A program made the translations under genes and the position numbers. Below are positions 1 to 6,279 of a DNA stretch of 22,566 nucleotides, one piece after another. Source of the DNA: Actinomycetota bacterium (GTDB taxonomy: Bacteria > Actinomycetota > Thermoleophilia > Gaiellales > Gaiellaceae); contig VAXT01000005.1 of assembly GCA_005883245.1 (NCBI GenBank), positions 1 through 22,566 on the forward strand, written 5' to 3'. The notes beneath the pieces are model-generated. The model saw only the letters and a program-made list of their open reading frames with translations. It ran no database searches and was not told the DNA's origin. The first letter of the stretch is position 1; every line of letters starts with the position of its first letter.

Positions 1-855
1 CTGTTCGCCGCTGCCTGGCTGATCTCGCGGAGCGCGGCTTACGTTGCCCGCAAGGTGCTCTCCTGGCACGACCGGCACACGGAGGCCGCCGCCGCGACCG
101 TCGACGTCCGGATCGCGAACGTGAAGCGGCGGGAGACCACCGTCGCGGTGATCCGCGCGGCGATCGCCTACGCCGCCTTCGCGGTCGCGATCATCTTGTC
201 GGCCGCGGAGCTGACCGGAGGCCTGAACAAGCTCACGACGCTCGTCGGCGCGTCGTTCCTGATCATCCTCGCGGGCTTTGCTGTCCAGCGCGTGCTGATG
301 GACGTGATCGCCGGGACGATGATGTTCGTGGAGCGCTGGTACGCGGTCGGCGACTCGATCGCGATCCCGACGCTCGAGCTGCAGGGTGTTGTTGAGGATG
401 TCTCCCTGCGCCGGACGAAGCTGCGCACACTCGACGGCGAGACGATTCAGGTCTCGAACTCGCAGATCCCCGCCGTCCGCGTGCTGCCCGAAGGCCTGAA
501 GGAGCTGGCGATCGAGCTCTTCGTCACTGACCGCGAGAGCGGCGAGAATCTCGTCCGGGCGGCGCAGCGGATTCTGCCCGAGGGACCGACGACCTTCGCG
601 AGGCGACCGTGGATCGAAGAGGTCAACGACCTCGACGAGCGCCTCGTCCGGATCAGGCTGCGCGCTTCCGTCGTGGCTGGCCGCGAGTGGCTCGTCGACG
701 GCTTCCTCTCCGACCTGCTCAAGGAGCGCGCGGACGAGGGCCTGATCGTCCACGGCCCGGTCATGCTGACGGTCGACGAGCAGGCCGCCCGGAGCTACGC
801 ACGCGCCAGCAGCGCCACGCGCTGGGCGGGGCGGCCGGCGCCTCAACAGACCTAG
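1..855 (+). CDS. MscS-family mechanosensitive ion channel (5' end outside window)
   Basis: The reading frame is open from base 1, so the gene starts upstream and only the last 284 codons are visible. An internal ATG-less start near base 55 is not the true start. Window residues about 50-70 form a membrane helix. They are followed by the pore-lining TM3-like stretch (about 80-106, motif VGASFLIILAGFAVQ) and then the beta domain that follows TM3 in MscS (WYAVGDSI, GVVEDVSLRRTKLRTLDG, and the IQVSNSQI motif). The C-terminal part, about 150-265, is the mixed alpha/beta vestibule region. Known family role: tension-gated efflux of solutes on hypo-osmotic shock, in the cytoplasmic membrane. The stop TAG overlaps an antisense stop codon (CTAG palindrome, 852-855) of a possible gene remnant. 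Family assignment is firm; which MscS subtype is unclear. Confidence 0.88.
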   Translation: MFAAAWLISRSAAYVARKVLSWHDRHTEAAAATVDVRIANVKRRETTVAVIRAAIAYAAFAVAIILSAAELTGGLNKLTTLVGASFLIILAGFAVQRVLMDVIAGTMMFVERWYAVGDSIAIPTLELQGVVEDVSLRRTKLRTLDGETIQVSNSQIPAVRVLPEGLKELAIELFVTDRESGENLVRAAQRILPEGPTTFARRPWIEEVNDLDERLVRIRLRASVVAGREWLVDGFLSDLLKERADEGLIVHGPVMLTVDEQAARSYARASSATRWAGRPAPQQT

Positions 856-921
856 GCGGTCTCGAGCTCGCCCAGCAGCCGGTCGACCTCGTCGGCCAAC
901 CGCACTGCAGTTGACTCGACC
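856..921 (-). pseudogene. Possible 3'-end remnant of a lost minus-strand gene
   Basis: On the minus strand the bases just after the MscS stop encode a strongly helical, protein-like tail (KVESTAVRLADEVDRLLGEL) ending in TAG. That stop interlocks with the MscS TAG as a CTAG palindrome. Tail-to-tail stop overlap is typical of compact convergent genes. Upstream of this tail the frame runs antisense into the next real gene and stops looking like protein. I infer that a convergent neighbour was cut away and only its last ~22 codons remain. It could equally be chance. Confidence 0.25.
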
Positions 922-948
922 TTGGTGCACGGCGGATGATCGCGGCGG

Positions 949-1659
949 GTGCGCAACCTGAGCCTCACCACGATCGGCGGGATCTGCGGTGTGCTCACCA
1001 CCGCGAGCTTTGTCGTAGGCATCGCGATGATGGGCGGGAGCGGCGTGCAGGTACTCATCCCCGAGACCGGCAACAACGGGCTCGACTGGATCGCGGACGT
1101 GGACTCGGCGAACGGGATCTTCTTCGTCGGCGCCTGGTTCATCATCCTCGGGGGAGTCTTCGCGCTCGTCGCTTTCGTCGGCTTCTACGAGCCGCTCCGC
1201 GAGGCCGGGGCTGTGATGATCCTCGCTCCCGTTCTCGGCGCAGTCGGGATGGTGCTCGTCACGATCTCGCACCTGATTCCGATCGCGATGGCCTACGAGC
1301 TCGTCCCGGATTACGTCGGCGCGAGCGGTGCGACGAAGGCTTCGATCGCCTCGACGTTCGATGCGTTCGCAATCACGAGCCTCGTCCTGAACTACGCGGG
1401 CGACTTCCTGGTCTGGGGTGTCGTTACGCCGCTGTACGGCTACTCCGTGCTCAAGACGGGGGCAGCCCCGAGGTGGATCGGCTGGCTCGGGATCATCGGC
1501 GTCGGCGTCTTTGCCGGCTTGCTGAACGCGCTCTCTCCCGCCTCGGGCGTCGCCGAAGGCCTGTCGTTCATCGGCTTCGTCTCGTTTTTCGTCTTCATGG
1601 CCAGCCTGGGTGTCGCGCTCCTGCGGCGCAGCAGGACAGCGACGGTCGCGCCCGCGTAA
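949..1659 (+). CDS. DUF4386-like polytopic membrane protein
   Basis: A 236-residue integral membrane protein with about six hydrophobic segments, roughly residues 7-28, 58-80, 85-110, 137-160, 175-195 and 205-227. It resembles DUF4386-type proteins, including the late motif ending APRWIGWLGIIGVG, where a conserved W-x-G turn precedes a TM segment. No biochemical role is established for that family. The frame has a TGA at 937, so GTG 949 is the first possible start. There is no Shine-Dalgarno sequence. A TTGACT (911-916) and GATGAT (935-940) pair with an 18-nt spacer would place transcription start at or next to the GTG, so the mRNA may be leaderless. Family call is from memory of the pattern and is moderate. 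Confidence 0.7.
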   Translation: MRNLSLTTIGGICGVLTTASFVVGIAMMGGSGVQVLIPETGNNGLDWIADVDSANGIFFVGAWFIILGGVFALVAFVGFYEPLREAGAVMILAPVLGAVGMVLVTISHLIPIAMAYELVPDYVGASGATKASIASTFDAFAITSLVLNYAGDFLVWGVVTPLYGYSVLKTGAAPRWIGWLGIIGVGVFAGLLNALSPASGVAEGLSFIGFVSFFVFMASLGVALLRRSRTATVAPA

Positions 1660-1800
1660 GCGGGCCTAGCGGTGCCGGCAGACGATCCGGCTACGCGAGG
1701 AGGGCGTGGTCAGCCCCTGCATTGCACCGCGGGCGCGTCCAAGCGAATTTCAGTTTGGTTCGTCCAATGCACAATTAGGCTCGGCTCTGAAGGCTCGAAC

Positions 1801-1821
1801 TTTTACCCAAACTTTTGCCCG
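1801..1821 (+). repeat. Left copy of an imperfect direct repeat (TTTTACCC..TTTTGCCCG)
   Basis: Shares TTTTGCCCG exactly with 2020-2028. The longer pattern, TTT(T)(A/G)CCCAA then TTTTGCCCG, is shared with 2010-2028. The two copies bracket the tRNA-like fragment, as integrase arm-type sites often bracket a core site. That function is inference only. Confidence 0.4.
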
Positions 1822-1882
1822 CCGGACCTGACCCAGGGTGATCTGAGCTGATCCGGCATGGCTCTAACGGGCGGAGCTGATG

Positions 1883-1947
1883 TTAGCTAACGAGGCAACA
1901 GACCACTGTTAACCGGAGGGTTCTTGGTTCGAGTCTAACCCGGGGAG
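1883..1947 (+). pseudogene. tRNA-Asn(GTT)-like fragment, 5' half degenerate
   Basis: From the anticodon loop onward this reads like a bacterial tRNA-Asn: loop CTGTTAA with anticodon GTT at 1908-1910, then CCGGAGGG, a T-arm with the diagnostic GGTTCGAGTC (1926-1935), and an acceptor 3' strand CCGGGGAG (1940-1947). The 5' half does not match. No TCCCCGG partner lies at the expected distance, the anticodon stem 5' strand (GACCA) cannot pair with CCGGA, and the T-stem has a mismatch. A tRNA-style terminator follows directly. I judge it a remnant, for example the 3' end of a tRNA left as an att site, rather than a working tRNA. A divergent functional tRNA is less likely but not excluded. Confidence 0.55.
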
Positions 1948-1952
1948 CTTCC

Positions 1953-1976
1953 AAAGAGCCCGCAAACGGGTTCTTT
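1953..1976 (+). terminator. Intrinsic terminator after the tRNA-like fragment
   Basis: Ten-base-pair stem AAAGAGCCCG / CGGGTTCTTT with one G-T wobble, a CAAA loop, and a T-rich 3' arm. It starts 5 nt after the acceptor end, which is normal for a tRNA transcription unit. Confidence 0.7.
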
Positions 1977-2009
1977 CTGCAATCTGGAGGCAGGTCAGCG
2001 CTTTCAATC

Positions 2010-2028
2010 CTTTGCCCAATTTTGCCCG
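2010..2028 (+). repeat. Right copy of the imperfect direct repeat (TTTGCCCAATTTTGCCCG)
   Basis: Pairs with 1801-1821. See that entry. The copies lie on either side of the tRNA-like fragment and about 200 bp apart. Confidence 0.4.
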
Positions 2029-2064
2029 GTTTGAAGGACGTTCCGTGACGGTAAGGTGATGTAC

Positions 2065-3111
2065 GTGCGCTCGCTCGCAGCGCCTGTGCTTCTTGGCGCG
2101 ATCGGCCTCGTCAGCTGTGGCGGCGCTCCCAAGCCGTACATCGCGTCCGCAACAGTTCCGTGCCTTCGTGAGCACGCTGCCGCTCTCTCGCAACCCTCGC
2201 GTGCGGCGGCCAGGGAGCTTCGGGAGGGACCGCACCGAGTGCGCGTCCTGTTTGTCGTGCGGTCGGGAAGCACGGTTGGCACGAAAGCGAGTGGCGGCGA
2301 CTATCAGCTTGGTCTGTACCCGAGCGAGGAGATTCTGTACTTCCACTTCGCGCGATCAGATCGGGAGGCCTCGGCCCTGCTGCACAGCTACCGGTCGAAT
2401 CTCGACTACCAAATCGGGAAACGCGCGGCCACGCGTCTCGCGTACCGCAGGCGCAACGTCGTCGTGGAGTGGGACCAGCACCAGCCGTCGCGCATGGAGC
2501 AGCGGGTCGTTGAGCAATGCCTGCTGAGCAAGCGTTCGAACCACGTCCCGCGCAAGTGGCGCCCTGCTCCGCAACCGACACGATTGGTCGCGGCTTCGGC
2601 GCCCCGGAGACCGCCTCTTCTTCAGCTCATCCCCGGCGATGCCGAGGCAGGTGGCCCATCGCTTGAAGGTCTCGTAATCTGGCGGCGCGTTGGACGGACG
2701 GACAGCTGGCGCTTGGTCTACTCCTTGAGGTTTCCCAGCTACCGGGTTAGCTTCGTGTACGCCCGGGCCGGCGACGTGAACGGCGATCGGCACCCCGACC
2801 TGGTTCTCTTCGAGGACATGGGTGGAAGCGCGGGCTGCGGCGTCTATCGCCTCCTCGCGACCACACACGGCGGCCCGCGGCAGCTCCTCGCCCGGCGCGG
2901 CTGTGCCGGTAACACTCGCGTCAGGATTTCAAAAGGCTCGCTTGTCATGTACGACGGGCTAGTCAGAGACCCGCGGACCCTCAATCAGATCCACTGCTGC
3001 TGGACGACTTGGCTCCGAACGACTATGCGCTGGCAGGGCTCAACGCTCGTTAGCACTTCAAGGGACCGTCTTCGTCCGCTGCCCAGGCATGTGCTGCTAA
3101 GCCGGTTCTGA
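2065..3111 (+). CDS. Predicted secreted lipoprotein of unknown function
   Basis: About 348 residues, not recognised. The N-terminus has a short hydrophobic stretch ending in GLVSCGG, which fits a lipobox (L-V-S-C), so the mature protein is probably anchored to the outer face of the membrane. Near residue 240 is AGDVNGDRHPDLVLFED, a D-x-N-G-D-x3-D loop of the FG-GAP/EF-hand-like calcium-binding type. Several cysteine pairs follow (AGCG, RRGCAG, HCCW). Starts at 2056 (GTG), 2059 (ATG) and 2065 (GTG) are in frame. I chose 2065 because AAGGTGAT (2053-2060) matches the anti-SD and sits 4 nt before it. Codon use looks less biased to GC than in neighbouring genes. With the adjoining tRNA fragment this suggests accessory DNA. 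Confidence 0.6.
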   Translation: MRSLAAPVLLGAIGLVSCGGAPKPYIASATVPCLREHAAALSQPSRAAARELREGPHRVRVLFVVRSGSTVGTKASGGDYQLGLYPSEEILYFHFARSDREASALLHSYRSNLDYQIGKRAATRLAYRRRNVVVEWDQHQPSRMEQRVVEQCLLSKRSNHVPRKWRPAPQPTRLVAASAPRRPPLLQLIPGDAEAGGPSLEGLVIWRRVGRTDSWRLVYSLRFPSYRVSFVYARAGDVNGDRHPDLVLFEDMGGSAGCGVYRLLATTHGGPRQLLARRGCAGNTRVRISKGSLVMYDGLVRDPRTLNQIHCCWTTWLRTTMRWQGSTLVSTSRDRLRPLPRHVLLSRF

Positions 3112-3243
3112 CGAGTCGCCGACTGCCACGAGGTCTGTCACGGCAAGGGCCTAGCTCCCAACCTTCGCCTTGCCTGTGCCATGGCGGGGTTACTCTGCAG
3201 CACCGCCTGCCCTATCGGCAGCGCTTTTCGCCACGACGGAGAA

Positions 3244-3265
3244 AGCCCGGCTTTCGTGCCGGGCT
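3244..3265 (-). terminator. Intrinsic terminator of the CHRD gene
   Basis: Perfect 8-bp stem AGCCCGGC / GCCGGGCT with a 6-nt loop. On the minus strand it is followed by TTTCTCC and lies 31 bases past the CHRD stop codon. It may also stop read-through from the plus-strand gene ending at 3111. Confidence 0.7.
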
Positions 3266-3296
3266 CCTCGGTCGAGATGATGGAACGTTGCGGCGG

Positions 3297-3752
3297 CTAG
3301 TGGTGCAGGCCGTGCAGCTGGCCGCGAATCGCCCCGCCTGGATAGTCAGCCGTGTGCACGTTGACGTAGAAGCGATTGGCATGGGCGCGAATCTCGTCGA
3401 TCAACACGGGATCCACGGCCGTGCAGCCCGTCGAACGTGGCGCGGGCGGCGTCAATGTGACGACGATCGGCCCGTTTACGCCGCGGTCGCCGCGATGGAT
3501 GTGAGCCGCGGTCGCGGTCGAGATCCGGCGTGCCCAAAGCGTCCAGCAAACCTGGGAGGTCGCCGGCTTGAGCCTGATCAACGCGTGCCCGACCCCGTCG
3601 GGATCTGCCGGCGGAACCTCATACCGGCCCTTCATGATCGTTGCCTTGTTCTTTCCGCCTCGGCCGTGATTGGCTCCGGCCACGGTGGCAAGCACGAGCG
3701 CGCTCGCGAGCAGCCCGATGACTGCGGCGACAACTATGAACCTGTTCCGCAC
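3297..3752 (-). CDS. Secreted CHRD-domain protein
   Basis: 151 residues. The N-terminal signal peptide (MRNRF then a hydrophobic core to about residue 26, AGA-type cleavage) precedes a CHRD (chordin-type) domain. The hallmarks are the early G-x-Y-E-V-P-P, the central A-H-I-H-R-G with NGPIVVTL, and the terminal FYVNVHTADYPGGAIRGQL, which is the classic N-x-H-T-x-x-x-P-x-G-x-I-R-G-Q motif. The protein is about the size of one domain, so it is a single-domain exported protein; function of bacterial members is not established. The GTG start at 3752 is supported by a strong GGGAGG SD 7 nt upstream. It is monocistronic, with a terminator just after it. Confidence 0.9.
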   Translation of the reverse strand: MRNRFIVVAAVIGLLASALVLATVAGANHGRGGKNKATIMKGRYEVPPADPDGVGHALIRLKPATSQVCWTLWARRISTATAAHIHRGDRGVNGPIVVTLTPPAPRSTGCTAVDPVLIDEIRAHANRFYVNVHTADYPGGAIRGQLHGLHH

Positions 3753-3980
3753 GTCACTACCTCCCTCGATCGCTCACCGGTGTACGTCTCCGCGAAAAAG
3801 GATCGTAAATCGTGTTCGCGACGACTTTCACAAATTCCTTACACGCGGCGCCATGACGCGTACGGGAAGCTGGGTAAACGAGCCAAGGGGTCGCGCGCCA
3901 AGAGGGCCGCGCAGCACCTCCCCCGCATGGCTCTCGCCTCGAAGCAGAGTCCGCGGGGGCTGAGACTCGACCGACGCAAA

Positions 3981-4007
3981 CGAGAGCGCCTTGCGCGGGC
4001 GCTCTCG
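3981..4007 (-). terminator. Intrinsic terminator ending the peptidase/membrane-protein unit
   Basis: Perfect 10-bp stem CGAGAGCGCC / GGCGCTCTCG with a 7-nt loop. It lies 4 nt past the TGA of the membrane-protein gene on the minus strand and is followed there by TTTG. Confidence 0.75.
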
Positions 4008-4010
4008 CTT

Positions 4011-4670
4011 TCAGCCCGGCGTGGTCGAAGGTGGTTCTTCGCTCGGGGCCGGTCCATCGCCTGGAGGTGTGCCCTCGGCGGGAGTCGGTGCAGGAGCTGC
4101 AACCCCTTCCTGCGCAGCGCTGAGCCGGAAATAGAGCACCGTCAGCACGAGCGCGAAGAACGGAGCGGTCAGCGTCCCCGAGACGATCGTCGAAACGAAG
4201 TTCTTCAGCCAGTCGGCGAGCGGGGTGAGGATGAGCGAAAGAACGATCTCGAAGCCGACATAGATCAGGACCGTGAGCACGATGATTCCGAGGACGCGCC
4301 AGAAGTAGCCGCGCACGAGGTCGAAGCTCCGGCCGAACGACTCGCCCGCGCTCTTGCCCTCGAGCACGATCGTCGGGACGATCACGGACCAGAAAGTGAG
4401 CAGCACGAGCCCCGGGATGATCAGCAGGAGGAACCCGATCCCGATCCCGATCACGGCGAGGATCCCGGCCACGAGGACCGCTGTGAGGTGCGCCCGGCCG
4501 CCGCAGTTCCTCGAGGCGGAGATCGCGCCGAGCCAGGTCAGGAGCGCGACGAGCAGCACGCCGATGATCGCGACCGCGAGATAGACGACGATCGCGATCG
4601 ACAGCAGGTGACGCCAATGCGCCTTGTACAGGTTCCAGGCCTCGCCGATGACGCCGCTGGTCGGACTCAT
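4011..4670 (-). CDS. Polytopic membrane protein, glycerophosphoryl diester phosphodiesterase membrane-domain-like
   Basis: 219 residues with four to five long hydrophobic segments (about 22-50, 60-100, 120-150, 160-182) and a proline-rich hydrophilic tail. The motif LLIIPGLVLLTFWSVIVPTIVLEG followed by SAGESFGRSFDLVRG is the family signature I recall. Family function is poorly defined, probably membrane-bound and non-enzymatic. Residues 47-58 (LGAISASRNCGG) are encoded by a 34-bp segment that is a perfect inverted copy of peptidase sequence at 5109-5142. Family members as I remember them have a longer loop here, so I suspect an internal deletion filled with templated sequence. The start is 12 nt after the peptidase stop, so it is probably co-transcribed. 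Confidence 0.7.
   Translation of the reverse strand: MSPTSGVIGEAWNLYKAHWRHLLSIAIVVYLAVAIIGVLLVALLTWLGAISASRNCGGRAHLTAVLVAGILAVIGIGIGFLLLIIPGLVLLTFWSVIVPTIVLEGKSAGESFGRSFDLVRGYFWRVLGIIVLTVLIYVGFEIVLSLILTPLADWLKNFVSTIVSGTLTAPFFALVLTVLYFRLSAAQEGVAAPAPTPAEGTPPGDGPAPSEEPPSTTPG
4497..4530. repeat. 34-bp perfect inverted repeat, copy in the membrane-protein gene
   Basis: Reverse complement of 5109-5142 with no mismatch. The first base outside on either side already differs, so the match is exactly 34 bp. It contains the inner palindrome CCTCGAGG. The copy in the peptidase is read in frame as VPPQFLEAEIAP; here the opposite strand is read as LGAISASRNCGG. Confidence 0.9.
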
Positions 4671-4682
4671 GCCCCGCGGAGC

Positions 4683-6270
4683 CTAAGCGCTGGCGCCGAG
4701 CGAGACAACCCGCCGCACCGTGCCGGCCCGCTGGTGCCGCGCCTCGATGCCGAGCTCCCCGCCCTCCGGCGCCTCGATCACCCACTCGAGCTTCGTCAGG
4801 TCGGCCGTCGAGTCGTCACCGCCCCACCAGAGGACGCTCCGCCGGTGGACGCGGCCCTCGAGCTGGCCGGCCTCGACCTTCCGCTCGCCGACGACGACCT
4901 CCGCGCCCTCGGGCAGCGTCAGCTCGACCTCGAGCGGCCGCACCGCCTTCCGCTCGACCGCCTTCTGCGTCACGTTCGTCGGGAGCCAGCCCGTGTTCTG
5001 AAGCACGAGGCGCACCTTGTACGTCCCCTCCCCCACGTCGTCCACGTCCAGCGACTTGATCTCGAGCCGCGGCGAGATGAGCAGGTGCCAGAGCGCCCAG
5101 TCCGAGTGCGGCGCGATCTCCGCCTCGAGGAACTGCGGCGGCACGTTCCCCCAGCAGTACATGACGTCCCAGCCGCCGAGCTCCACCTTCCCGAGCTGCG
5201 GATGGTCCCACGCGTACCAGTCGACGTAGCCCTTCCCGTCGAGCTGCTCGTCGTTCCAGCGTATGAGCTTGAGGTCGTCCTCGGGCGGGTGCTCCTTCAT
5301 CCACTCGATGTAGCCGAAGTCCTCGATCCCGGCCTGGCGCTGGGGGCTCCAGAACTCGGTCGTCCACGAGTAGACGCCGACGTGGTCGTAGAACCAGTCC
5401 GTCGTCGAGCCCGTGATCGAGGTCTTCGGGTCGTACTTGAACTCGTGGAAGATCGAGATCGCCGGGTAGCCGGTGCGCTTCGTCGCCTCGGCGCCGATCA
5501 GCTTGTATGCGCGCAGATCGAGGGTCGGGAAGAAGTCGTCGTCGTGGCCCCCGTACGGCCGCAGGTGGACGCCCGAGAACGTGTGGTAGGCGATGTAGCC
5601 GGTGATGTTCGGCCGCGCGACGATCGCCTCCATGTGCGCGCGTGTCTCGGGCTCGGAGAGCGGGAACGGGCCGGCGCCGTACTGCTCGCCTTCGGGCTGC
5701 CATTCGACCGGGAAGTTGCGGTTCAGGTCGAGGCCTTCGAGCGGCGGCGCGATCTTGATCTGGACGCCGTCGAAGTTGCGGATCAGGCCCTCCCAGAGCA
5801 CCCGGTAGAACGTCCCGTCCTCAGGGCCGTCATCCGGCTCACGCGGGGTCATGAGCCGAGGATCATCCGGATGCGGCTTCCAGGCTCCGTTCGGGTCCTC
5901 GAAGCGCATCATCAGGATCCGCCCGTCGCCGTCGAGGTCCTCCTCGTAGAGCCCGTCCTGTTCGTCGAGGCGCGGATACGGCCTGACGCTCGAGCGCACG
6001 AACCTCGGCTTGTCGGCCATCGCGAGCTCGGCCCCGTCCGGGTTCAGCCGGGGAACGACGTAGAAGACGCGGCTGTCGAGGCACCGCGTCACCTTCGGAT
6101 CGCTCCCGTAGCCGCGCAGGAGCTTGTCGAGCAGGTGCAGCGCGGCCGTGCAGCCGGTCACCTCGAGCGCGTGGATGTTCGCCTCTCTCCGGCCGCTCCT
6201 CGGCCCAGCCCTGGAGGATCTCGCTCAGCTCGTCGTACCGGTAGAACCGGTCGAAGGCGACGTCAGGCAT
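4683..6270 (-). CDS. M14-family zinc carboxypeptidase, frameshifted near the N-terminus
   Basis: The family is clear from NIHALEVTGC (HxxE, first two zinc ligands, at 6179-6162), NPDGAELA, LDLNRNFPVEW, GYIAYHTFSGVHLRPY (third ligand His) and YSWTTEFWSPQR (catalytic Glu region). The C-terminal ~110 residues look like a beta-rich add-on domain. The natural start is ATG 6270 (MPDVAFDRFYRYDEL), 9 nt after the M3 stop. That frame is left at about 6186: after EERPE the homologous sequence continues in another frame at EANIHALE. The usual 30-45 residues between these two blocks are missing. The longest uninterrupted frame (GTG 6161 to 4683, 492 aa) lacks both HxxE ligands, so its product should be inactive. 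Broken gene or sequence error; the family call is firm. Confidence 0.8.
5109..5142. repeat. 34-bp perfect inverted repeat, copy in the M14 peptidase gene
   Basis: Partner of 4497-4530. The peptide it encodes here (within GNVPPQFLEAEIAPHSDW) fits smoothly into the peptidase, so I take this as the source copy. Confidence 0.9.
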
Positions 6271-6279
6271 CCGCGGAGC

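Larger units (their letters stand above)
1660..2064 (+). other. Gene-free stretch holding a tRNA-like fragment, terminator and flanking repeats
   Basis: No convincing gene in 405 bases. Base composition is visibly less GC-rich than the surroundings. It contains two related direct-repeat blocks (1801-1821 and 2010-2028, each with TTTTGCCCG), a tRNA-Asn-like 3' portion (about 1883-1947) and a clean intrinsic terminator (1953-1976). A GAGCTGAT direct repeat also occurs in the left half. The layout resembles a decayed attachment site of an integrative element. Confidence 0.5.

Noticed and set aside
1909..2346. Minus-strand ORF ending in GLDSNQEPSG
   Set aside because: That peptide is the well-known antisense translation of a tRNA T-arm; it reveals the tRNA-like fragment and is not a gene.
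4497..5142. Invertible DNA switch between the 34-bp inverted repeats
   Set aside because: Inversion would join both coding regions to antisense sequence and destroy them, and no invertase is nearby; a one-off template switch or artefact fits better.
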